From positions 62,001-126,000 of the forward strand of contig QPMI01000647.1 in NCBI GenBank assembly GCA_004431415.1: a stretch of 64,000 nucleotides of DNA, in the 5' to 3' direction. Source of the DNA: Cyanophora paradoxa. Its lineage: Eukaryota > Glaucocystophyceae > Cyanophorales > Cyanophoraceae. This document shows, piece after piece, positions 23,301 through 32,323 of this stretch. Position 1 is the stretch's first letter. Each line of letters begins with the position of its first letter. The translations under genes and the position numbers were made by a program. Below the pieces are notes generated by a model. The model was not told the origin of the DNA and did no database searches. It worked only from the letters and a program-made list of their open reading frames with translations.

Positions 23301-24991
23301 GGCGGAACTCGGCGAGGTAGCGGGCGGGGTCGACGGCGCCGAGTCCCGAGACCTGGTCCAGTCGCGCCCGCACCTGAGAGAAGACGCCGCCGTCAGCGCC
23401 GCCGGCCGCCGAGGCGAGGCGAGGGGCGGCGGGGCGCGCCGTGTAGGGCACGAAGAGGGAGGCCAGCGCGAGCTGCTCGGGGGTCTCCAGCGGCGGCGCC
23501 GTCTCCCGGAGCCGCCCCGCCAGGCTCCCTGCCGCCCGGGCTCGGGCTCGGGGGAAGGGGGGGGGGGGGGGGGGGGGGGGGGAAGGGGGGTAGGAGCGAA
23601 CCGGAGGGTACGCCGAGGACGGAGCGCACGTACGCGGCGAGCGGCGCCCCCGCAGAGGGGTCGACGACGACGACGACGAGGGCGCCGCGGGGACCGGGCG
23701 AGCCGCGCTCCGTCCGGCCGCTGCGGCCGCGCGCGCTGCCGCCGCTGCTCGCGATCGGATCCTCGCCGGCCGACTCGGCGCCCGACTCGCCGGCCGCGTC
23801 CTGCAGACCGCTGCTGGGACCGGACGCCTGTGGCTGGCGGCGGAATGAGCGGCTCGGAAGCCCCAGCAGCTCGCGCCTCGAGCTCGAGGCCTCCCCGCGC
23901 GCGCCCCGACCCCCGGGCGCCGCCACCAGCGCCGCCGGCGGGATGTGCCTCATCAGCGACGCGCACAGCGCCACCTGCCTGCCCCGCGACTCAGGCGGGC
24001 CGCGGGGGGTACGGATCGGACCGGGGGGGGTACCCCGGGGAGATGTCGCCCAGCGCGTCGCCGGCCTCCGTCACCGCTCCGCCCTTCACGAAGAACACCA
24101 TCCGCCTGCAGTCGATTAGAAGGAGCGCGGGCAGAGGCAGAAGCCGGAGGGGCGGACGGGGGGCACCCGGGTACAGCAGAGCCGTCCCCCCTCTGGAGGA
24201 CGGCCCGCGCCGCCTCTGCCTCGCGGCTCGCGCCCGGATCCCCGGGGGTACAGGCGGCCGCCTCGGAGAGGCGCGAGGCGGGGCGGCTCTTGGGGGGCGA
24301 CGGGCCGCCGATGCCGGCGACGTAGAGCCTCAGGGGCCCCGCGGAGATCGCGATTCGCAGCTTCATACCCCCGGCCACCCCCGCCGCGAACCGCTCCTGC
24401 ACCTGCGGGACCGGCGGACGTCGCGGATCGAATCGCGGATCAAATCTGGAGCGCAAGCGCCAGCGTACCCGTAGGGCGCACTCGGCGGCGGCGGCGGCCC
24501 GCAGCGAGAGGGCCGACGCGAGCCGCCCCCCCTCGTCGGCCTCACCCCCGCTCTCCTCGGCCGCACCCGCCCCGGCGCGAGGATGCGCCTCCGGCTCGTC
24601 CGCCAGGGGACCAACCGGCCAGAACGCTGCCGGCGGGCGGCGAATTAGAGGCGCGGAGGGGAACGAGGTCCCAGCGGCCGCGGGCGGGCGGGGCGGACCG
24701 AGGAGCCCGTCGCCGAGGAAGGAGAGGACATCAGCGCCGTACTCTGTGGGCGCCGGCGCGTACGGGTCAGCCGGCGCGGACATGGGCCCCGAGGCGCGGC
24801 CGCGGGCCTTGCAGCAGGTCAATCTCGGCGCGGAAGCAGCTGTTGATGTCTTCGAAGAGCTGCTCCATGTCGCTCTCGCCCGCGCTGCACTTCGCCACCA
24901 GATCGGAAAAGCCGGCTAGGTCGAGCAGCGCCACCTGCAGCTTTGATTACATACAACAGATTGAGGTTCTTAAGCTTCCCAGAGTCGTACC
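17301..24991 (-). CDS. Soluble-type (ADCY10-like) adenylyl cyclase
   Basis: Domain order matches animal soluble adenylyl cyclase: cyclase homology domain 1 (CHD1), CHD2, P-loop ATPase, helical repeat tail. CHD1 has VALLDLAGFSDLV (24934-24896) and, across an intron, VLSFLGDGLLG (about 24.7 kb). These carry the two metal-binding Asp residues. CHD2 has GLVVIGVFGLYP and FGNAVNRAARLMGKAG (about 22.54 kb), with the catalytic Asn and Arg. The ATPase has Walker A LTGETGLGKSALARA (about 22.14 kb) and a Walker B-like LLVFEG plus DLHDAD region. The tail resembles the long C-terminus of ADCY10 and ends GARIAREAARL. Such enzymes make cAMP in the cytosol, nucleus or cilia and often respond to bicarbonate and Ca2+. 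By eye, the CHD1 Lys and Arg used for base and bicarbonate contacts appear to be Ser and Gly. The 5' end is unresolved: an exon ending RETCDAV at 24991 joins in frame, but its start codon was not found. Confidence 0.85.
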
Positions 24992-26183
24992 ACCGCATCG
25001 CACGTCTCCCGCAGCCGCGCCCCGCGACAGTGCGCGAGAACAAGCCTGCCGCGATGACCGCGCGGCCGTTTTGGATTCCCGTGGCAATTCAAAGCGCATG
25101 CGTGCGTCCGCGCGCGCACCGAGGACAGAAGGCGGTGCAGGCTGCTGCTGCCGCGGCGGCGGCCGCGGGGGAGGGTGCGGCCACGTCCTGCACATGTGCC
25201 AGCGGCAAGCCGGACTTTGTCTCCTCATTCCACGCTTGTCGGCCCATACGCGCTGCTCGCGATATCGATGCTCGCGCGGCGTCGCACAAGAGCGCTCAGC
25301 TGCAGGTGCGAACAGCGATGCTCGCATGCTCTCGCGATGCGAGCGCACTGCTGCGACCGCGGCCATGGATAGGCGGCGCGGTTCGAACTTCGTAAATGTA
25401 TGTACCCGGGCGGGTTTTCGGAGGCTTCATTTCCGGATCCATGACTGTTACCTTGTCCCCGAGTTCGACGGTCCGCTGCGCGCAGCTGCAGCTGCAGCCT
25501 GCATGCGCAGCTGCAGCTGCCAGCTGAATGCGCATGCGCAGGCTGCGCATGCGCATTGCGCACATGAATGGCCGTGCACGTACAAGCATCATTGAAGCAT
25601 GATCCATATGCACGGCGACGTCCGTGCGGCGTGCGCAGCTGCGCATGCGCGCGCGCGCGCGCAGGCCTAGGGCGCCCGGCACTGCCATGTGCGCGCGCGT
25701 GCATGTGCGCACTGCGCGGCCTGCTCTGCTGCTATTCTGCGCAGCGCAGGCTGCGCAACTAGCTGATCATGAGAGCCCGCGGATCCCGGAGCTCGAGATG
25801 CAATATATATTTGCTGAAACATTTTCAGCTTGTCTGCACGCAAAGCTCTCTTCAACTTCTCAGGGTCTACTCCATCTGATCTCGCCCGTCACCCCGGCCC
25901 CTGCCCTGGCCTCCCCCCGGAGTCCCTCGCCGTGGCACTTAGTCCCATCGAATATAGCACCCTCCAGCCCCTGGCCATGGCCGGTGCAAGTGCAAAGTTG
26001 GTGTTCGCGATCGGGGACATACGGTTGATCGGGAGAGAAGCATTTCATTCTTTGGATAGAATTCAAAGAGCGCAATGCACACAGAGCTCCTGGCAGCACA
26101 ATCAAGGCCCGGCCGCCCGGCGGCCGCAAACTGGCCCTGGTAGCTCCCGGTCCGTTAATAATAATTGCGACTCTTGATCATGA
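24992..26183. other. Intergenic/5' flank with palindromic low-complexity DNA
   Basis: The lower end may hold further 5' exons of the adenylyl cyclase. From about 25.3 to 25.75 kb the sequence is dominated by CAGCTGCAG, GCATGCGC and GCGCGCGC motifs, which are self-complementary over short distances. No gene is recognisable. TTGATCATGATCA-type palindromes occur just beyond the stop codon of the next gene. Confidence 0.45.
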
Positions 26184-26954
26184 TCAGGAGTCGCATTCGG
26201 CGGCGCATGCAATTGCATCGGAGTCGGCAATCTGCATATGGGCGATCTCGGCGATATCGGCATACGCCTCGTCGTCCTGCGGCGACTCTAGATATTTAGA
26301 TTGCTGTATGTACATGTAATGAACATGTACAGGAATGGGAGGGCGCACCGCCAGAACCAGGCTGTCCTCGAAACTGTCCAAGCCGCTCTCGAACTCGTTC
26401 GTGAGAGCCTGGTCGTCCCCCAGGATATGGCGGAAAATCCGGAACGTTTCCCACGCGTCGGCTTCCTCCGAGAGGCCCCCCTGATCTACAGGACAGTTCT
26501 CGCTCCCGTGTTTGTCGAAGGCCTGATTAGCAATGTGTGTGCGATTATCAGCGGAAGTCCCACAAGCGATATTAATAATATTAATATTGCTTACCGCGAC
26601 ACTCGACTGGAGATTACCGACCAGCTTCTGCAAGTAATTGGCGAGCCCGTGCACGTGCTCCAGATGAACCGTGGCGGGATTCTCGATTGCCTTGTGGCCG
26701 AAATCGAGGAAAATCCGGAGCTGGTACATGTCGTTCTGCGCGTGCGCGTGCGCGTGCTCACATTAGGGACGAACGCTCTGAAACTCTGAAAACGTTCTTG
26801 CCTTGAGGAGTTCAGCGGGCCCACCGGCGCAGTAGGCTATGACGTCTGGAACGGACCTCCCGTAGGCGTCCAGCGTGTTTTTGATCCCATCGAGCAGGCC
26901 ACCGAGGCCCAGCGAGCCCAGCTGGTCGTTGTTTGCCTTAACGTAGCGCGCCAT
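26184..26954 (-). CDS. Small protein of unknown function, inverted paralogue 1
   Basis: I do not recognise the family. Four exons are inferred: 26954-26802, 26735-26595, 26522-26349 and 26276-26184. Intron 1 is GC-AG (AAG|GCAAGA), intron 2 is GTAAGC...AATCAG, and intron 3 (26277-26348, 72 bases) is GTGCGC...CCGCAG. Reading straight through intron 3 also stays in frame. The protein of about 186 residues starts MARYVKANNDQLGSLGLGGL and looks helical and acidic toward the C-terminus (DDEAYADIAEIAHMQIAD). The gene at 31309 has the same intron positions, and both have an exon 2 of exactly 141 bases. No signal peptide or membrane segment was seen. Confidence 0.65.
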
Positions 26955-27165
26955 CGTACAACGGATATTGCTGATGTGAAGCGGCTATCGCTCAGCCGCG
27001 GCTGCTGTGGATCCGCAAGAGTCCAGGAAGAAACTTTTGAAAAATCTGCCAGTGTGTACCACAGACCGGAAACCGGAACCGCAGACCCCGGAGACTCGGA
27101 GAACTCCGAAGCTTAGAGGCGGACCGTCACGGCGTCGACGTCCCTACTACTTAGGCTAGGACTCC

Positions 27166-27238
27166 CTACGGTACTACCACAGTAGTACCACTACCGTAGT
27201 ACCGGTACGGTAGTGGTACTACTCTGGTAGTACCGTAG
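27166..27238. repeat. Long near-perfect inverted repeat (hairpin/cruciform)
   Basis: Arms of 33 bases (27166-27198 and 27206-27238) pair with one mismatch. They are built from CTACGGTACTACCA-type GTAC-rich sequence. To the right, GGTATACAGTA and CTACGGCCGTAGTACTATAC are each duplicated up to 27333. The first MITE (27330) has inserted into this GTAC-rich DNA, which resumes at 27561. Confidence 0.85.
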
Positions 27239-27329
27239 TATACAGTATACGGTATACAGTACGTATACTACGGCCGTAGTACTATACTATACGGTATACG
27301 GTATACAGTACTACGGCCGTAGTACTATA

Positions 27330-27560
27330 CTGTAGGAATGCTTTTTTAGCCGATGTTTTAAATTGCCGTAAATTGCCGAGAGGCCGAATTCGGCAATTTA
27401 GACTCACGGCAATTCTCAGGGGGTAGGGCTAAACGACTGCTTTTGTATGGCGCCATATATATAGAAAAGATCCAGAGTTTCGGCAATTTATCGCCACGGC
27501 AATTCCGGTTTGGGTCGAATTCGGCAATTTAACTACGCGGCAATTTAAGCATCCCTACAG
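27330..27560. mobile_element. Mariner/Tc-like MITE (TA target)
   Basis: Terminal inverted repeats are CTGTAGGAATGCTT and AAGCATCCCTACAG (one mismatch in 14), flanked by TA on each side. The interior (231 bp in all) is almost entirely built from CGGCAATTTA and its complement TAAATTGCCG in both orientations. There is no open reading frame. Confidence 0.75.
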
Positions 27561-27754
27561 TACTACGGTACGTGTACGTACCGGTACGTACGCCGCGACG
27601 CGTACGGTCTCCGGGTGCCGGCGCCGTGGCAGACTCTGCCAGTACCGTTACTACTACCCGGTGACCCGGTGTGGGCCGCTGACCGTTACAGTAGTACCGT
27701 TACTACCGTACCGTAGTACTACGGTACTGTGAATCATTGAATTCGAAAGGCCGG

Positions 27755-28160
27755 CCGGTGGCGCAGTCCCGGGACTCCCAGGACTCCCGGCGTCCCGCCC
27801 GGGGCCGCCCCTACTAGCTATTGGACCATTCACTGACTCAGGTCCCGGGTCTCGCCCCCTTAAGCTTCGAACTTCGGACCAGGGAATTCCCCTGGCCCCG
27901 TCTCCAGCCAGCGCCGCTGGCCGCAGTAGAGCGGCAGTACTAGTGGCCGGCGGCATGACGCCGGCATCCCCAGCCAGCGCCGGCCGGCGCCGCTGGCCGC
28001 AGTGGCCGCCGGCGCTGTTCGACCTAATTACCTAATTACCTAATTCCCGTCTACGGCAAGTCCTACATGGGGAAAACGAGGTCAGTACTACGGTACACGG
28101 GGTACATCCTGCTGGTCCATTCAATGATTATTTCTTCCTCATGTTGATTAAACTTGATTT
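27755..28160. repeat. Dispersed direct repeat, partner near 29838-30040
   Basis: Both places carry a CAGGTCTCGCCC-like or CAGGTCCCGGGTCTCGCCC segment, then GAATTCCCCTGG, CCCCGTCTCCAGCCAGC, GGCGCCGCTGGCCGCAGTGG, CTGCTGGTCCATT and TTATTTCTTCCTC. The order is the same and the spacing differs. A third shorter match lies near 30230-30290. The origin is unknown. It may be an older element broken up by the MITEs. Confidence 0.65.
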
Positions 28161-28431
28161 ACGAATGACGTCCGAGTCGGTCCGACCGGTCACCCGGCGA
28201 CACCCGCCGGCGCGCGGCGCCGGCGCCCCGCCCCGGCCCCCGGGCCCGCCGGCGCCGGTGCGTGCCGCAGTGCCAGTGCCTGCCACTGCCTGCCTGTGCC
28301 TGCCACTGCCTGCCAGTGCCTGCCACTGCCTGCCAGTGCCTGCCGCATGCGCTGCGATGATGCGCAGCGCTAGCCCAGTCGACGTCAGCTGCCAGTGCCC
28401 ACTGCCCAGAGCCTGCGCCGCGACTGGGCGG

Positions 28432-28953
28432 TAGGGTTGCCGCGCTTAAGTTCAAGTGCACTTAAACTTAAGCGTTTAAGTTGAGTTTAAGTTTTAGTTT
28501 AAGCGGCCTGCTTAAACTTAAGCTTAAACGGGGACACCCCCGGTTCGAATCCCGGGGGCAGAACCCCCGGGAACCCCCTCGAAACGATGTCAGATGTGCA
28601 GAAAACATGCTGTATGTCATCGCCATCGGCTATAAAACTTCTCTGCATTCATAATGGTCCCAACACTGCCAGTTTCGAGGCTGGGTCTCCCTCAGAAAGG
28701 ATTACGTATACCCCCCTTCAGAAGCTTCACTGACTGAAACTTCTGAAAAATCGTGTGTTTAGTGATTAAAATCCGTCAGAAAGGCATTCTAGCATGTCTG
28801 TGGCGCGTTTGAGATTGAATCGGTGTCTGTTTCCTCATCATACTGGGTGCTCTTGTATGCACTTAAGTTTAAGCGCTTAAACGCTTAAGTTTAAGTTTAA
28901 GTGGGGGACCGGGGGACGCTTAAACTTAATTATAAGCTTAAACGGCAACCCTA
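28432..28953. mobile_element. hAT-like MITE, interrupted at its right boundary
   Basis: The ends are TAGGGTTGCCG (28432-28442) and CGGCAACCCTA (28943-28953), perfect 11-bp inverted repeats with the TAGGG start typical of hAT. Subterminal arrays near both ends are made of CTTAAACTTAAG-type motifs in both orientations. The left 8-bp flank is CTGGGCGG (28424-28431). The matching right flank, CTGTGCGG (one mismatch), is at 29218-29225, beyond the next element, which inserted at the terminal TA. A tRNA-B-box-like GGTTCGAATCC lies inside at about 28540. Confidence 0.75.
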
Positions 28954-29215
28954 CCGTGTGGCACTATAATACCGCGCCCACTTAATTACCGCGGTACCAA
29001 ATTACCGCGTCGAGAATTTGGTAAAACGCGGTAATTTGGTACCACGGTAATTCGCTTCTGTGAAGTCACCCCATACAGTACCCCCCCGAATAAACGCCCC
29101 ATACAAGCCTCAAGTTTTTTAAAACGCGGTAATTTGGTACCGCGGTATTTTGGCCAGCCTCGGGCCGGAGTTTCTAACGCGGTAATTTATGCCGCGGTAA
29201 TTTAGTGCCACACGG
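28954..29215. mobile_element. Mariner-like MITE nested at the end of the preceding element
   Basis: Terminal inverted repeats CCGTGTGGCACTA (28954-28966) and TAGTGCCACACGG (29203-29215) are perfect over 13 bp. They are flanked by TA at 28952-28953 and 29216-29217. The left TA is also the last dinucleotide of the hAT-like element. The interior carries ACCGCGGTAATT and GGTAATTTGGTACC motifs in both orientations and is non-coding. Confidence 0.75.
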
Positions 29216-29289
29216 TACTGTGCGGCTGGGCGGCTGGGCCAGCCTGGGCCTGGCAGAGGCCCGGCTGGGCCCGGCGAGTCGGCGCCGAC

Positions 29290-29759
29290 TAGGGCTGGGT
29301 TCAGTCACTGTCAGTCAAAGTCAGAGGGTCTGACTGACCCGACTGAGTCACCGAATTGGCCGACTGAGGTTCTCTCAGTCCCATACAAAACCCTGCTGGG
29401 AGCGTGCCCCCCTGTGGGCTTTTTCCATCTGAAGCTCGACGTGGATCGACCTAAAAAGGATCTTCTGTCGTCTTACCTCCAGAAAAACAACGAAATCTGA
29501 ACGAAACCGCCCGCGCTAACGAGGCTGACGGGGGCCGAATTCCTTTCACCAGTGTTCTTAAGCTTTGCTAGCGTAATCACTCCCTACTGCCCGCGCACTG
29601 TGCTTGGCAACTTAGATGGATCGCATCTGGGTCATTTCCAGGTCATTTTCCTCAGTTTTTGGACGGTAGCCTGACTGAGCCTCAGGTTGACTGATTCAGT
29701 CACAGTCAGGGGGGCTGAGCGACTGGGTCAGGGGTGGAGCCTGACTGAACCCAGCACTA
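29290..29759. mobile_element. hAT-like MITE with perfect 8-bp target duplication
   Basis: The ends are TAGGGCTGGGTTCAGTCA and TGACTGAACCCAGCACTA, 17 of 18 bases complementary. The flanks are GCGCCGAC at 29282-29289 and again at 29760-29767. Subterminal regions are rich in CAGTCAG and CTGACTGA motifs in both orientations. The element is 470 bp with no coding capacity. Confidence 0.85.
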
Positions 29760-29767
29760 GCGCCGAC

Positions 29768-30446
29768 TCGGCGGCGACTCGGCGCCGAGTCGGCGGGTTC
29801 AAACGGTTGGCGGGCCCCTTTCAAAAGTTTGGACCCGGGTGACCATTCAGGTCTCGCCCGGGTCGCCCGGCCCCCTTCGAATTCCCCTGGGGCCCTGGGG
29901 CCTCAGGCCTGGCGGCCCTGGCGGCTGGCCCCGTCTCCAGCCAGCCTGGCAACGCCGGCCGGCGCCGCTGGCCGCAGTGGCCGGCGGCGCCGGCGCTGTA
30001 CAGCCTGCTGGTCCATTATTTCTTCCTCGTGTTGATTTTAGCCTTTCAGCATTTTTTCGAACTCGGAATTCATTTTTATTTTTATTAGCCTTTCTCATTT
30101 TCAAGGCGTCGTGGGTTCGAAGTACAACGAAGCGGAAACAGCAGGAGCCAAACCCGGAAATCCGGGAGGTCGGTGTGACTCGTGTTAATTTCCGAAATAT
30201 TAATTTTCTTCCAGCCATATATATGCATTCAGGTCTCGTCCCACTCGAAAGGCCCCGTGTTCAGCCAGCGTCGCCGGCCGGCGCCTGATCGTACTCCTCA
30301 GAGTCCTCACGCCGTGACCCTAAAGAGGCTCACACTGCCTCACATGTACAGTGACTGAGTGCTCAGCGGTAATTCGCCGGTAAATCATTGAATTCCGAGT
30401 GAATTGTCCGACTACCCCGGTGACCCAGACTACCCAGAACCCAGTA
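29768..30446. other. Intergenic; dispersed repeat copy and no gene
   Basis: This segment holds the second copy of the dispersed repeat (about 29838-30040). It also has A/T-richer sequence with a short TTTTTATTTTTATT run. I see no exon that I can support. Confidence 0.45.
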
Positions 30447-30668
30447 CTGTAAAACGAGAAATGTCCGGCAGCACTTAATATTCAGCGCTTTTCGGCATTT
30501 CGGCATAGCCTCGCGGTGCCGAATATTTGAAACTGCCAGAATTGTGCAGATGTATGGCGAAAGATGGATCGATGTACCCGCCACTTAGGCGGACTGGCTG
30601 TGTTGCCGAAAATATGATGCCGATGAACCACAGTTTCGGCGCATTTTCGGACATTTCTCGTTTTACAG
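30447..30668. mobile_element. Mariner-like MITE with long perfect TIR
   Basis: A 21-bp perfect terminal inverted repeat begins CTGTAAAACGAGAAATGT at 30447 and is mirrored at 30648-30668. TA flanks both sides (30445-30446 and 30669-30670). The 222-bp element contains repeated CGGCAT and GCCGAAA motifs in both orientations. It shares the CTGTA start with the element at 27330. Confidence 0.85.
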
Positions 30669-30934
30669 TACTTCCGAAAGTGAGCTCGAGCTCGAGATCC
30701 CATGCCATGATGGCGCCCGGCGCGGCCCGGCGGGCCAACCCGCTGAACTTCGGAACTTGCAGATCTATAGGCTAGATCCAGGCTCATCATCCAGCCTCCA
30801 GGTACTACTGATCATGAGACTCGCAGGCTAGTCGCAGCTGCAGGCTGAAGACTGAAGGGCAGTGAAGGCTCAGCGGCTGAAGGCCTGCATGCGCAGGCTG
30901 AGTCCCGCCGGGCCGCCTGAATTCAGTGCACGCC

Positions 30935-31135
30935 CAGGAAAATACCAGATCGAAAATCAGTGGATCGTGAAACTTTCAGGCTTTAGTGGGGCGGTAATTT
31001 TTGGGGGTACTGTATGAGGCCGCGTGACCCGCGTCCCCTCAGGAAATTAGTGGAGCCGGAAATTAGTGGACTGAGCTCAAAGTTTAGTCCACTAATTTCC
31101 GGCTCCACTAATTATCGGCGTCCAGTATTTTCCTG
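30935..31135. mobile_element. Small MITE-like element
   Basis: The ends are CAGGAAAATAC and GTATTTTCCTG. The right interior has a strong hairpin built from GGAGCCGGAAATTAGTGGAC and its complement. A second AATTAGTGGA motif lies near its left part. I could not find a convincing target duplication, so the exact limits are tentative. Confidence 0.55.
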
Positions 31136-31308
31136 TAACACGGTAGTTTAGACTGTCTACAGTGTCTAGTACTTGTTTCCGAGCTCAACTCGCCGAGTCG
31201 CAAGACTCGCAACGTTAACAAAAAGTCGGCGTGAATAGCAGCCAGGCTGAGCTAGACTCTAGTGGAGGCTCTGAGAGCTCGCGCAGAGCTGCAAGCAGTT
31301 GCAACACG

Positions 31309-32101
31309 ATGGCGCGCCCCGCTAAGGCAACCGATGCTCAGATCTCCGCCCTCCAAGACGCGCTCAATCGCACCTTCGACGCGCTCGGCCTCGGTGTTTT
31401 CGGCTCCAATGAAACCTTCGACGAGTGCGCGTGGACATTGTTCACTGAAGGCAAAATCGCCGATTCCCACGATTTCCAATGCGCGCCTTGCGACCGGCTT
31501 AAGGCGTGTGCAATTTCACCTCTGAATCGCTTATCTACAGTTGCAGCTCACAAATGATTATCGAACAGGATGATCTGTTGCACGCCAAGGCTTTTGTCGA
31601 TTTCGCCGAGAACTCGCTCAAACTGAGTAGTATGAACACTCTCGATGGCGTCTCTGGGCTGGTCAACTATCTGCAGGCGGAGCTCACAAGCATGGGAGTG
31701 ACACTCGCGGTGAGCTCGCCTTGTATACGTGACGCTCGTATACGTAAAGGCTGTACTACGTTGATCTTAAATGTATGCATGCACGTGGGTTGCAGGATAT
31801 CAACAAGTTCGTGGACGCGAACTGCCCAGCAGCACCCCTGGATTCGCTCCGGAACTTTCAGATAGCTGTCGATGCCGCTCAGCTCGATTTGAAGACGCTT
31901 GACAGCAGCTTGGATGAGTTCGAGGACAGCCTGGTTCTGGTGGTGCGCCCTCCCATTCCTGTACATGTTCAGTACATGTACATACAGCAATCTAAATATC
32001 TAGAGTCGCCGCAGGACGACGAGGCGTATGCCGATATCGCCGAGATCGCCCATATGCAGATTGCCGACTCCGGACCCGATGCGATTGAATGCGACTTTTG
32101 A
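31309..32101 (+). CDS. Small protein of unknown function, inverted paralogue 2
   Basis: Family not recognised. Exons 31309-31503, 31569-31709, 31796-31942 and 32015-32101 give about 189 residues starting MARPAKATDAQISALQDALN. Introns: GC-AG after RLK (AAG|GCGTGT), GTGAGC...TTGCAG, and a 72-base GTGCGC...CCGCAG intron. Positions match those of the gene at 26184-26954. The N-terminal two thirds is only moderately similar to that paralogue (DDLLHAKAFVDF against NDMYQLRIFLDF). In contrast, the last 150 bases, including intron 3, are almost identical. There are several Cys residues in exon 1 (FDECAWT and DFQCAPCDR). Predicted helical, with no membrane segment. Confidence 0.65.
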
Positions 32102-32323
32102 TCGAGATCTAGAGTCGTACCCGAGCTGCTAGTTGCGGCCGCCATGGCCACGAGCTATGCGCTCAGTGCCCAGATTGTGGATTGTGAAATTTTGAATGCC
32201 TTGATTCTGCTGCTACAAGCTGTGCGCGCATGCGCGCTCTATATCGATATATCCGCATTATATCAAAAGAATGAATTGCTTCGAATTCTCGCTCGATCAA
32301 TCCGGATGTCCGACGGTCTATAA

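Noticed and set aside
28528-28565. tRNA-like T-arm with GGTTCGAATCC
   Set aside because: The B-box and T-stem look good, but there is no matching acceptor stem, anticodon arm or D-arm upstream; the preceding 60 bases are TTAAG repeats of a MITE. At most it is a fortuitous or SINE-derived box.
27100-31200. CRISPR array or bacterial integron
   Set aside because: The repeats are inverted and element-specific, with no regular direct-repeat/spacer pattern. The whole window is eukaryotic with introns.
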